Part shown: positions 24,079 through 32,215 of the stretch, in pieces | Layout of the letters: every line of letters begins with the position of its first letter | Numbering within the stretch: the first letter of the stretch is position 1 | From: Bacteroidota bacterium | GTDB taxonomy: Bacteria; Bacteroidota; Bacteroidia; NS11-12g; UBA9320 | DNA length: 32,830 nt | Direction of reading: 5' to 3' | Assembly: GCA_013359235.1 (NCBI GenBank) | Contig: JABWCE010000022.1 | Coordinates: forward strand, 1-32,830 | Program-made: the position numbers and the translations under genes | The notes under the pieces: generated by a model | What the model saw: the letters and a program-made list of their open reading frames with translations, nothing else | Told to the model about the DNA's origin: nothing | Databases searched by the model: none

Positions 24079-24567
24079 ATGTTATCAGCCGGATTAGGAA
24101 CTATTATCTGGACTTCGATTGCATTTCTCACAGTATTGTTTTTACTTGGAAAAATGGCATGGAAGCCAATGCTCAAATCGCTCAAAGAGCGTGAAGATTT
24201 TATTACAAATTCAATAAAATCTGCCGAGTCAGCAAACAACCAATTATCGCAACTCAAAGCCGAAAACGAAAAGTTACTTGCCGAAGCGAGAATGGAACGT
24301 GAAAAAATTCTCAAAGAAGCAAGAGAAACAGGCGAAGATATTTTATCAAAAGCCCGTAAAGCCTCTGTAGAAGAAGAACAAAGAATTTTGGCAAAAGCAA
24401 AGCAAGAAATTGAAAATGAAAAAGCCGCTGCAATTGCCGAGCTAAAATCTCAAGTTGTATCATTAAGTATAGACATGGCAGAAAAACTTTTAAAGCGAGA
24501 ATTTGAAAGCAAAGAAAATCAAGTAAAATTAGTTGAAGAAAATCTTAAATCAGCAACTTTAAATTAA
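24079..24567 (+). CDS. atpF: ATP synthase Fo subunit b
   Basis: A 162-residue stator subunit. One N-terminal membrane helix (LGTIIWTSIAFLTVLFLLG) is followed by the conserved MAWKPMLKSLKERE, then a long charged coiled coil (SAESANNQLSQLKAENEKLL... EEEQRILAKAKQEIENEKAAA) that spans to subunit delta. The ATG at 24079 lies behind the atpE stem-loop and 3 bp before the atpH start on the far side. Confidence 0.96.
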   Translation: MLSAGLGTIIWTSIAFLTVLFLLGKMAWKPMLKSLKEREDFITNSIKSAESANNQLSQLKAENEKLLAEARMEREKILKEARETGEDILSKARKASVEEEQRILAKAKQEIENEKAAAIAELKSQVVSLSIDMAEKLLKREFESKENQVKLVEENLKSATLN

Positions 24568-24570
24568 GAA

Positions 24571-25104
24571 ATGTCAGAACTCAGAATCGCTTCGAGATAC
24601 GCAAAATCACTTGTAGAACTTGCTAAACAAAGAGGAAATCTTAAAGATGTGTGTAATGATATAATTGAGATAAACAATATAGCTCACAGCAATCACGATT
24701 TTAGGGCTTTGATAAAAAGCCCTGTAATAACTTCGGAAGTTAAAATTGAAATAACTAACAAAATTTTTAAAAACTGTAATCAACTAACAATTGATTTTTT
24801 AAATAAAGTATTTCAATCGAGGCGTGAAAATCTTTTGCCCGAAATTTGTTTCAGTTTTACAGAAATGTATAACGAGTTGAATGGTGTTGCTAATGCAACA
24901 GTTGTTACCGCAATGCCACTTGATGAATCGAACATTCAAAAAATTAAAAACTACATTTCTCAAAAAATCAATAAACCCAATGTTCATCTTAATATAAAAG
25001 TTGATAAAGGGATAATTGGTGGCATGATAATACATTATGAAGACAAACTGCTCGATATGAGTATAAAAAGTGAATTACATAAATTAAAACTATCATTAAA
25101 TTAA
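24571..25104 (+). CDS. atpH: ATP synthase F1 subunit delta
   Basis: A 177-residue OSCP/delta subunit linking the peripheral stalk to the F1 head. The N-terminal helical bundle begins with the family pattern ASRYAKSLVELAKQRG, and the C-terminal domain has DKGIIGGMIIHYEDKLLDMSIKSEL, which matches the conserved D-x-x-(I/L)-x-G-G end. It begins 3 bp after atpF and ends 9 bp before atpA. Confidence 0.95.
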   Translation: MSELRIASRYAKSLVELAKQRGNLKDVCNDIIEINNIAHSNHDFRALIKSPVITSEVKIEITNKIFKNCNQLTIDFLNKVFQSRRENLLPEICFSFTEMYNELNGVANATVVTAMPLDESNIQKIKNYISQKINKPNVHLNIKVDKGIIGGMIIHYEDKLLDMSIKSELHKLKLSLN

Positions 25105-25113
25105 AAAAATAAA

Positions 25114-26694
25114 ATGACTCAGATAAGACCAGATGAGGTATCATCAATTATTCGCGAACAACTTTCAAATTTTAAAACTGAAGCAGAACTCGAAGAAGTA
25201 GGTACTGTGCTTCAAGTAGGTGACGGTATTGCCCGTATCTATGGATTAAATAAAGTTAAAGCAGGTGAATTGATTGAATTTACCAACGGACTAAAGGGAA
25301 TAGTATTAAACCTTGAAGAAGATAATGTTGGAGCGGTATTACTCGGAAGCAGTGATGAAGTGAAAGAAGGAGATATGGTAAAACGCACAAACAAAATTGC
25401 ATCAATTTTGGTAGGCGAAGGAATGCTTGGAAGAGTTGTAAATACATTAGGCGAAGCAATTGACGGAAAAGGTCCTATAACTGGCGAAAAATACGAAATG
25501 CCTATTGAAAGAAAAGCACCAGGTGTTTTGTTTCGCGAACCTGTAAAAGAACCTCTTCAAACCGGAATAAAAGCTATTGATGCTATGATTCCTATCGGCA
25601 GAGGGCAAAGAGAACTTATTATTGGCGACCGCCAAACAGGTAAAAGTGCCGTAGCAGTTGACACCATTATCAATCAAAAAGAGTTTTACGAAAAAGGCAA
25701 ACCTGTTTATTGTATTTATGTTGCAATTGGTCAAAAAGCTTCTACAGTAAAACAAGTTGTAAAATCGCTCGAAGAGAGAGGTGCAATGAACTATACAATA
25801 GTTGTTGCTGCTACAGCAGCCGATCCCGCACCATTACAGTTTTACGCCCCTATGGCAGGTGCTGCTATTGGTGAATTTTTCCGTGATAGAGGTCTTCCGG
25901 CTCTTGTAATTTATGATGATTTGTCAAAACAGGCAGTTGCATACCGCGAAGTCTCACTTCTACTGAAAAGACCTCCCGGACGCGAAGCATACCCTGGAGA
26001 TGTTTTCTATCTTCACTCGCGTTTACTCGAAAGAGCTTGCAAATTAAACAGTACAGATGAAATTACATCTAAAATGAACGATTTGCCAGAAAGCATAAAG
26101 CATTTGGTAAAAGGTGGTGGCTCGCTTACAGCTTTGCCAATTATCGAAACTCAGGCAGGTGACGTTTCAGCATATATTCCTACTAACGTAATTTCTATAA
26201 CCGATGGTCAGATTTTTTTAGAAAGTAATCTTTTTAACTCGGGAGTAAGACCTGCAATCAACGTAGGTATTTCAGTTTCAAGAGTTGGAGGAAATGCTCA
26301 GATAAAATCTATGAAAAAAGTTGCAGGTACTCTAAAACTTGACCAAGCTCAATACCGCGAACTTGAAGCTTTTTCAAAATTCGGTTCTGACCTTGATGCT
26401 GCTACAAAAGCAGTATTGGATAAAGGAGCACGTAACGTTGAAATTCTTAAACAACCACAGTTTTCGCCTATGAGGGTTGAACACCAAACGGCAATAATTT
26501 ATCTCGGAACAAAAGGTTTGCTAACAAAGGTTCCTGTAAATAAGGTTAAAAATTTTGAAAGCGAATATATTCAGATTCTTGAATCAAATCACAGAAATAT
26601 TCTTGATAAAATTGCCGAAGGAAAAATTGATGATGAAATTATTTCTGTACTCGAAACCGTAGGAAGTGATTTAGCTGCAGGATACAACAACTGA
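25114..26694 (+). CDS. atpA: ATP synthase F1 subunit alpha
   Basis: A 526-residue alpha subunit of full length. The P-loop is [14 protein letters not shown]. Other family marks are [11 protein letters not shown] near the N-terminus, [42 protein letters not shown] and the arginine-finger region [16 protein letters not shown]. It forms the catalytic hexamer with AtpD, which is not in the window; atpDC are often encoded elsewhere in Bacteroidota. It ends 9 bp before atpG. Confidence 0.98.
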   Translation: MTQIRPDEVSSIIREQLSNFKTEAELEEVGTVLQVGDGIARIYGLNKVKAGELIEFTNGLKGIVLNLEEDNVGAVLLGSSDEVKEGDMVKRTNKIASILVGEGMLGRVVNTLGEAIDGKGPITGEKYEMPIERKAPGVLFREPVKEPLQTGIKAIDAMIPIGRGQRELIIGDRQTGKSAVAVDTIINQKEFYEKGKPVYCIYVAIGQKASTVKQVVKSLEERGAMNYTIVVAATAADPAPLQFYAPMAGAAIGEFFRDRGLPALVIYDDLSKQAVAYREVSLLLKRPPGREAYPGDVFYLHSRLLERACKLNSTDEITSKMNDLPESIKHLVKGGGSLTALPIIETQAGDVSAYIPTNVISITDGQIFLESNLFNSGVRPAINVGISVSRVGGNAQIKSMKKVAGTLKLDQAQYRELEAFSKFGSDLDAATKAVLDKGARNVEILKQPQFSPMRVEHQTAIIYLGTKGLLTKVPVNKVKNFESEYIQILESNHRNILDKIAEGKIDDEIISVLETVGSDLAAGYNN

Positions 26695-26703
26695 TAAATT
26701 ATA

Positions 26704-27167
26704 ATGGCTAATTTAAAAGAAGTAAGAACACGTATAAGTTCAACATTAAGCACACAGCAGATTACAAAAGCCATGAAACTTGTATCTGCTACCAAACTCA
26801 GAAAGGCTCAAAACACAATTTTGCAAATGAGACCATATTCTGAAAAACTTAGTGCTATTCTATCAAACCTTGCTTCGAGTGCAGACGATGATAATCTCAA
26901 AGTTTTTTTCAAACCAAGAACTGTAAAAAATGTATTGATATTAGTTATTACATCAGACCGCGGACTCTGCGGACCGTTCAATACTAATATTGTAAAAGCT
27001 GTAAAATCTTTAATTGATACCACTTACAGTGATATAAATCCATCAAACATTACATTAATGTTTATGGGAAAAAAAGGTTTTGAAGCATTGAAAACTACAA
27101 AATTTAATTTCGACACAGAAAATCGTGAAGTTTTTCAAAACCTAAGTGCCGAAAAAGTTTTTGAAAT
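26704..27167 (+). pseudogene. atpG: ATP synthase F1 subunit gamma, N-terminal half, cut at the junction
   Basis: About 154 residues of a normal gamma subunit (usual length ~290) are present: MANLKEVRTRISSTLSTQQITKAM at the start, and ITSDRGLCGPFNTNI in the middle. The match ends after NLSAEKVFEI at about 27,165, where sequence of a TauE/SafE exporter takes over in the same frame. The conserved C-terminal helix that pairs with the N-terminal helix in the central stalk is missing, so this product could not work as gamma. Composition, codon use and gene content all change here. The real gene is probably intact in its own genome. Confidence 0.9.
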
Positions 27168-27660
27168 TCAGGGGATGATGGTTGGGAGAAACCTTATTAT
27201 AATGACGATATTTGGTGTTGCAATGATTGCGGCATCGGTATCGATGATAAAGGGTTCCGCAACCGATGAATCGTTACAGAATGAGGCTGTGCCTTATCTT
27301 AAACTGGTTGTCACAGCAGTGATCCTGGGATTATTCACAGGAATCGTGGGAGCAGGAGGAGGATTCATGATTGTTCCTGCGCTTGTACTGATTCTTAAAA
27401 TACCGGTTAAGGATGCCATAGGCACATCGCTGCTGATCATAGCGGTTAACACACTGATAGGATTCACGGGGAATATCGGAAAGGTGGAGATTGACTGGGC
27501 TTTCCTGATTCCGTTTGCACTTGTTATGATAGCAGGCACTGTACCGGGCATTTATCTCAATAAAAAAATTCCCGCAAAGAAAATTAAACCCGTTTTTGGC
27601 TGGTTTCTCCTTGCCATGGGGGTATACACATTAGTCAAAGAGATTTTTTTAACAAAATAA
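27168..27660 (+). pseudogene. TauE/SafE-family sulfite exporter, C-terminal part, cut at the junction
   Basis: About 163 residues of a TauE/SafE membrane transporter: a helix (NLIIMTIFGVAMIAASVSM), then the second repeat with the family motif LGLFTGIVGAGGGFMIVPAL, then three more helices ending MGVYTLVKEIFLTK. A full member has ~250 residues, so the first ~100 (first repeat, with its own GxxGGGG motif) are missing to the left of the junction. The gene leads a sulfur operon with the rhodanese gene 13 bp downstream. Exporting sulfite made by the persulfide dioxygenase would fit. The loss of the front is most likely an assembly effect. Confidence 0.85.
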
Positions 27661-27673
27661 TAAAGGTATAAAT

Positions 27674-28021
27674 ATGTTCAGATCATTATTCGGAGGTATG
27701 GGCGGAGCAGGTATAGATAACCTCTCTCCCAAAGAATTTCACGAAAAATTTTCTTCGGATCCGCAGGGTGTTCTCGTTGATGTAAGAACAACAGACGAAT
27801 TCAGAATGGGTCATATTAAAGGAGCCAAAAACATCGATTTTTATGATCCTTCATTTTATGATTCAATGCAGAAGTTCGATAAATCAAAGACGCTTTATCT
27901 TTACTGCAGGAGCGGTGCAAGAAGCTTTAATGCCTGCGCCAAATTGAAATCACTTGGTTTTGAGAATGTAGTGAACATGGATGGCGGCATTATTCAATGG
28001 CGCGGACCAATCGAAAGATAA
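27674..28021 (+). CDS. Single-domain rhodanese
   Basis: A 115-residue rhodanese domain with the active-site loop CRSGARS (Cys in LYLYCRSGARSFNACAKL) and the usual opening GVLVDVRTTDEFRMGHIKGAKNID. It should move sulfane sulfur between persulfide carriers or to cyanide-like acceptors. An N-terminal Gly-rich stretch (MFRSLFGGMGGAG) is not part of the fold. The ribosome site AAAGG lies at 27662-27666. It sits between the exporter and the CstB-like gene in one operon. Confidence 0.93.
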   Translation: MFRSLFGGMGGAGIDNLSPKEFHEKFSSDPQGVLVDVRTTDEFRMGHIKGAKNIDFYDPSFYDSMQKFDKSKTLYLYCRSGARSFNACAKLKSLGFENVVNMDGGIIQWRGPIER

Positions 28022-28038
28022 CAGAAAGGAGTTTAGTA

Positions 28039-29451
28039 ATGTATTTTAAGCATATTTACGAAAAAGGTTTAGCACAGGCAAGCTATTTTATAGGATGCCA
28101 GGCAACAGGCGATGCAATTGTTATTGATCCCAAGAGAGATATTCAGGAGTACCTGGATCTTGCCGAACAGGAAAAGATGAGAATCAAATATGTAACAGAA
28201 ACCCACATCCATGCTGATTTCCTCAGCGGCGCAAGAGAACTTGCAGCGGCAACAGGTGCAGAACTCCTTCTTTCGGATGAGGGGGGTGCTGACTGGCAGT
28301 ATCAGTTTTCACACGTTCCTCTTAAAGATAAAGACACTTTTAAGGTCGGTAATCTGAAATTTGAGGTGCTGCATACACCCGGACACACACCGGAGCATAT
28401 ATCATTCTTACTTACTGATACGGCAGCGGCATCAATTCCGATTATGATTTTCACGGGTGACTTTGTGTTTGTGGGCGATATCGGGAGGCCTGACCTGCTT
28501 GAGAAAGCTGCAGGGGTATCGGGCACAAAAGAGGAAGGTGCCAGAACAATGTTTCAGTCACTGAAGAAGTTCAGGGCTCTTCCTGATCACATTCAGGTAT
28601 GGCCGGGACACGGTGCAGGATCAGCCTGCGGTAAGGCGCTTGGCGCTGTGCCCAGTTCAACGGTAGGCTATGAAAAGCTGGTTAACTGGGGTCTGCTGAT
28701 AGATGACGAGGAAAAATTTGTAAAGATGCTCCTTGATGGTCAGCCTGAGCCGCCGAAATATTTTGCAATGATGAAGAAACTGAACAAGACAGGTCCGAAC
28801 GTTCTGGGCAAACTCCCCGAGCCTGTAAGACTTGACGAGCGTGATTTCCTCTCACTCAGTAAAGCCGGTGTGACAATTGTTGATACAAGAAACAAAATTT
28901 CATTTGCAGGCGGACACTACCCCGGTTCAATCAATATTCAGGATAACTCCGCTTTCTCAACATGGGCAGGCTGGACCCTGGGGTATGATGAGGATTTCGT
29001 TCTTATCACTTCGGAAGAGAGAATCGAAGAACTTGTAAAAGCTCTTGTTAGAATAGGTCTGGATAATGTCAAAGGTTATTTCTGCGGACTTGAAAAGCTT
29101 AACGATCACGGCATCGAGCTTGAGACAATGAATCAGATCACTGTTCATGATCTCTATGAAAACATCAATGATTATTACATTGTTGATGTGAGAGGCGAGT
29201 CTGAATATATGAACGGCGCAATAAATGAAGCCGAACTCAATATTCACGCCGGATATATGAGAAGCAGCCTTGACAAAATCCCCCGCGACCGGAAAGTGGT
29301 TCTCCACTGCGCAGGAGGTGACCGTTCAAGCGTGGCAGCAAGCATCGTGCTGGCAAACGGTTTCAGGAATGTGTATAATCTTACGGGTGGTATCAATGCC
29401 TGGATACAGTCAGGTTACCCTGTGGTTAAAAAGGAAACTGAGCTGGTATAG
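28039..29451 (+). CDS. CstB-like persulfide dioxygenase-rhodanese
   Basis: A ~470-residue three-part enzyme. The N-terminal metallo-beta-lactamase domain has THIHADFLSG, the GHTPEHISF His and the FTGDFVFVGDIGRPDLL Asp, as in ETHE1-type persulfide dioxygenases. A middle rhodanese-like domain (DTRNKISFAGGHYPGSINI) lacks the active Cys. The C-terminal rhodanese has it in VLHCAGGDRSSVAAS. This layout matches CstB, which turns persulfides into thiosulfate or sulfite. I chose the ATG at 28039, behind AGAAAGGAG; a longer in-frame reading from 27997 would overlap the rhodanese gene. Together with the exporter and the rhodanese it forms a sulfide or persulfide detoxification set. Confidence 0.92.
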   Translation: MYFKHIYEKGLAQASYFIGCQATGDAIVIDPKRDIQEYLDLAEQEKMRIKYVTETHIHADFLSGARELAAATGAELLLSDEGGADWQYQFSHVPLKDKDTFKVGNLKFEVLHTPGHTPEHISFLLTDTAAASIPIMIFTGDFVFVGDIGRPDLLEKAAGVSGTKEEGARTMFQSLKKFRALPDHIQVWPGHGAGSACGKALGAVPSSTVGYEKLVNWGLLIDDEEKFVKMLLDGQPEPPKYFAMMKKLNKTGPNVLGKLPEPVRLDERDFLSLSKAGVTIVDTRNKISFAGGHYPGSINIQDNSAFSTWAGWTLGYDEDFVLITSEERIEELVKALVRIGLDNVKGYFCGLEKLNDHGIELETMNQITVHDLYENINDYYIVDVRGESEYMNGAINEAELNIHAGYMRSSLDKIPRDRKVVLHCAGGDRSSVAASIVLANGFRNVYNLTGGINAWIQSGYPVVKKETELV

Positions 29452-29456
29452 AGGAT

Positions 29457-29494
29457 CGTTGCTCGCAGTTCGTTGCTCGTTTTTCGCAGCAGCA
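29457..29494 (+). repeat. GCTCGTT-type inverted repeat, left copy
   Basis: A 38-bp stretch of iterated GTTGCTCG/GTTCG units directly behind the CstB-like gene. It is an inverted partner of 30238-30275, with about 30 of 38 positions matching, and the two bound the ~780-bp noncoding stretch. Confidence 0.6.
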
Positions 29495-29529
29495 TAAATG
29501 ATTCGTTTGTATTTACTTACGTGTATTAC

Positions 29530-29560
29530 AGCCGGGAATGCTCCCGGCTTTTTTATTTTT
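29530..29560 (+). terminator. Rho-independent terminator of the sulfur operon
   Basis: AGCCGGGA and TCCCGGCT form a perfect 8-bp stem with an ATGC loop (29530-29549), followed at once by TTTTTTATTTTT. It is a strong terminator 79 bp behind the CstB-like gene. Confidence 0.9.
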
Positions 29561-30237
29561 AAGCCGGGCGGAATCATGGTCCCGAAATTTATGAAAACAC
29601 CGCTAAAAGTCGTTTGGAAATTATACAGGCGTGCCTTCAGATATTCAACCCGTCCCGGGTTGGGATTTTTCCTGGGGATTTCTTTTCTACAGATATTCAA
29701 CCCGTCCCGGGTTGGTACTGTGTTTTGACAGGCGGTATCCGTTATAGATGAGATGCCAGCATCCCGGAGGTTGGGGTTCGTCATTTACCCCCTTAGGTCA
29801 CAACGCTGAGGGATTGAATAAAAGTTGGAAAGTTATTATGATGTTTTCCGGAAATGCCTGAAACCCTCAGCGTTCAGGCAATCGTTTCCGGCAAAATCAG
29901 GGGCACCCGGATGGATGACGATACATCTTTAAGAAAAATCCGTGTGCATTCGTTTCATTCGCTCAATTCGCGTTCCTGAAAATAATCTGCCTGAAACCTT
30001 TAAATCTGGGTTTCTGACGTTGTGCTGCCAACCCAGAACTCTTGTACAAAGCACAAAGAACTGAAAATAATTCGTTTTAATTCGCTTCATTCGCTTCATT
30101 AGTGTTTCCAAAAATAATCCGCGTAAATCTGCAAAAATCAGTAACCTCTCCGCCGAAGGAGGAATCTGAATTCTCTCCCGTTCATGCTGTTTAACTAAGA
30201 ACCACGCACTCCGGCACGAAGAACCCATTCCCGTTTT
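29561..30237. other. Noncoding, repeat-rich stretch
   Basis: No convincing gene is seen in either strand. It holds two copies of a palindromic 26-bp unit (29638-29715) and an 11-bp perfect inverted repeat, AACGCTGAGGG (29802-29812) with CCCTCAGCGTT (29864-29874). It also has two related AT/GC-mixed segments with ATTCG/CATTCG iterations (about 29938-29992 and 30064-30135), one ending GATCTGCC-like and the other CGCGTAAATCTGC. These look like decayed interspersed repeats and not like genes. Confidence 0.5.
29638..29715. repeat. Pair of palindromic REP-like units
   Basis: The same 26-bp unit occurs at 29638-29663 and 29690-29715, 52 bp apart. Each consists of CAGATATT followed by a hairpin, CAACCC-GTCC-CGGGTTG. 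Units of a short ACAGATATT-like lead and a variable GC hairpin are familiar as intergenic repeat families in several bacterial groups; the identification is from memory. Confidence 0.75.
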
Positions 30238-30275
30238 TGCTGCCGCGAGCAACGAACAACGAGCAACGAACAACG
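30238..30275 (-). repeat. GCTCGTT-type inverted repeat, right copy
   Basis: The inverted partner of 29457-29494, made of GAGCAACGAACAAC units. It ends just before the stop codon of the DUF2723 gene, so the pair closes the noncoding stretch on both sides. Confidence 0.6.
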
Positions 30276-30279
30276 TTAC

Positions 30280-32211
30280 TTACAGCCTGCCCAGAATCTG
30301 TTCAGGAATTATATATTCCGGGAAATTCTTTTTCAGCTGATCAACATAAAAGCGGGCGCGGTCCTTCTTGTCATACCTGATTTCATAATCTGCGCGGCGC
30401 GCCAGCATTGTGGTAATGAGAGTCTTACCGAAATCTATGTAGTAATTTGAATGCCCGGAGGGATTGAGGTTCATTTCAATCATAGGAGCGGGCTCATACT
30501 CAATACCTTTTGAGACCTTAAAGAAGAAGAGATGGGGAATAACAGTGTAGCCATCAGGCAGAACAACTTCACCTCTCTGCATTTCATTTTCAAATACTTC
30601 CGGCCCGATAAACACATCCCGTTTACCGATATTCTGCGAGATTATTGCGTTGAGCAGATTTCTGTATGCACCTTCAATAACCTGAGGGTTATAGGGGAGG
30701 TCCCGCTCAAAAGGCTGTACCTGCTGAAGGAAAACTTTCCACTCGGGTTCAAGGCTTTTAACAAAATCAGGATAAGTTGTTTTCATCTGATTGTACATCC
30801 ATGACCGTCTGAATAGCTCTTTTTCAGCAACGATAATGTCTTTTCTGTAATTTTCGACATACCGGAAATAATAAGATGAGGAAATGAAATAATCCCACTG
30901 ATATGTGAGAACCACACTGTTTTGTGGCATTACGCTGAGGGCAGTTTTGGCGTAGTTCTCAAAAAACATATTGCCCCGCTGAGATACATCCTTGTAGTTG
31001 TAGCCGATCTGAAGAAGTGTGCTAACAGCAACCACAGCCGCACCGGCGATGTATTTTTTACTTCCGCTGAGATAGTTCAGGACGAAATAAACACCAAACG
31101 CACCTGCAATTGCGAGAGCGGCATTTGCAAGGAGGAAATATGTTTCAATATCATTGATACTGTAGTTGATTGAATATAATACAGTCGTGAAAAAGAGGAT
31201 CAGAACAAAATAGAACAGTTCTCTTGAGTGTCTGAAAAGGAACCATAATCCGGCGAGTGCAGCAATCAGTACAAGAGTGAACTCGGCAGGGAGATTGGTT
31301 ATGAACTTGAAAAGCTGTTCTTTTGCTTCATCCCATGAAGAAAACATCCATACCTGATACTGTTTGCCGGTCACATGCCGCATGAAATTTTCCCATGACA
31401 CCGGGTTTCCCCAGTTAAGCGGCGGATTCTGGCCCGCTCTTATCGGGAGATACTGATAAATAATAACGAGAAGAGGTATAAACACGCCAAGCATTTTACC
31501 TATACCGGTGAAAGAATCTTTATTGAATCTGTTCTTTCTGAAATAGAGATAAGCTATGCCCGGTATCAGAAGTATGGTGGTCATGTGGTTTGAAAAACCA
31601 AGCGCCAGCGTTACAGCAAGGCCGTACCAGTATTTTGAAAATCCGGCTGCGGCATCAGATATATAAGCTTTTAACATGAACCAGATTGAGCATACAGCAA
31701 GGAAGATGTGGAGGGAGTATACCTCAACAGATGTGCTCTGGAACCAGTAAGTTTTGTTAAATGCGAGAAACAGTCCGCCGGCAACTGAAACAAGAATTAC
31801 CGCAGCGGGTTCAAACAATACAGGAGAAAATATTTCTTCTTTTTTGGTTCTGGCAGCTTTCTTTTTCCCCTGAGTCTCTTTTACAGTTTTTATATCTCTT
31901 GTCCCGAATACAAATTCCTGCATCACGAGCCGGATAACCATTATAAAAACAGTCACCCCGGCAGCGCACCATACCGCAGAGAGGAGATTAAGTTTATAGA
32001 TAACAGGTAATGGAAGCGGGAGCAGCGAAAACAGATATCCCGCTATTGTGAACAACGGATAACCTGTCGGGTGCGCAATGCCAAGCACTGCCTGAACCGT
32101 TGCAAGTTCTCCCGAATCGATCTGCACAACCGAGGGCGCGAGTGTGAAAAGGTAAAAAATGAATATAGCAGATCCTGTTAGCCAGGGGTAATGCTTCTGT
32201 AAAAAAGACAT
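30280..32211 (-). CDS. DUF2723 multi-pass membrane protein (PMT-like glycosyltransferase)
   Basis: A 643-residue protein. About ten or more membrane helices fill residues 10 to ~400, and a ~240-residue soluble C-terminal part follows. The N-terminal IDSGELATVQAVLGIAHPTGYPLFTIAGYLF has the acidic DSGE and the HPTGYP motif of the DUF2723 family, related to protein O-mannosyltransferases and other GT-C enzymes. It would use a lipid-linked sugar to modify an exported protein or lipid; the substrate is unknown. It starts at the ATG at 32211, 4 bp behind the glnE stop codon, so the two share a transcript. Confidence 0.9.
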   Translation of the reverse strand: MSFLQKHYPWLTGSAIFIFYLFTLAPSVVQIDSGELATVQAVLGIAHPTGYPLFTIAGYLFSLLPLPLPVIYKLNLLSAVWCAAGVTVFIMVIRLVMQEFVFGTRDIKTVKETQGKKKAARTKKEEIFSPVLFEPAAVILVSVAGGLFLAFNKTYWFQSTSVEVYSLHIFLAVCSIWFMLKAYISDAAAGFSKYWYGLAVTLALGFSNHMTTILLIPGIAYLYFRKNRFNKDSFTGIGKMLGVFIPLLVIIYQYLPIRAGQNPPLNWGNPVSWENFMRHVTGKQYQVWMFSSWDEAKEQLFKFITNLPAEFTLVLIAALAGLWFLFRHSRELFYFVLILFFTTVLYSINYSINDIETYFLLANAALAIAGAFGVYFVLNYLSGSKKYIAGAAVVAVSTLLQIGYNYKDVSQRGNMFFENYAKTALSVMPQNSVVLTYQWDYFISSSYYFRYVENYRKDIIVAEKELFRRSWMYNQMKTTYPDFVKSLEPEWKVFLQQVQPFERDLPYNPQVIEGAYRNLLNAIISQNIGKRDVFIGPEVFENEMQRGEVVLPDGYTVIPHLFFFKVSKGIEYEPAPMIEMNLNPSGHSNYYIDFGKTLITTMLARRADYEIRYDKKDRARFYVDQLKKNFPEYIIPEQILGRL

Positions 32212-32215
32212 TGTT

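Noticed and set aside
26704-27660. A 318-residue AtpG-TauE fusion protein
   Set aside because: Both halves are truncated relative to their families, and GC content, codon use and ribosome sites change at the same point. A chance in-frame join at an assembly junction explains it better than a real gene.
29410-30273. ORFs within the noncoding stretch between the CstB-like and DUF2723 genes
   Set aside because: They run through terminators, palindromes and low-complexity repeats and have no family-like features.
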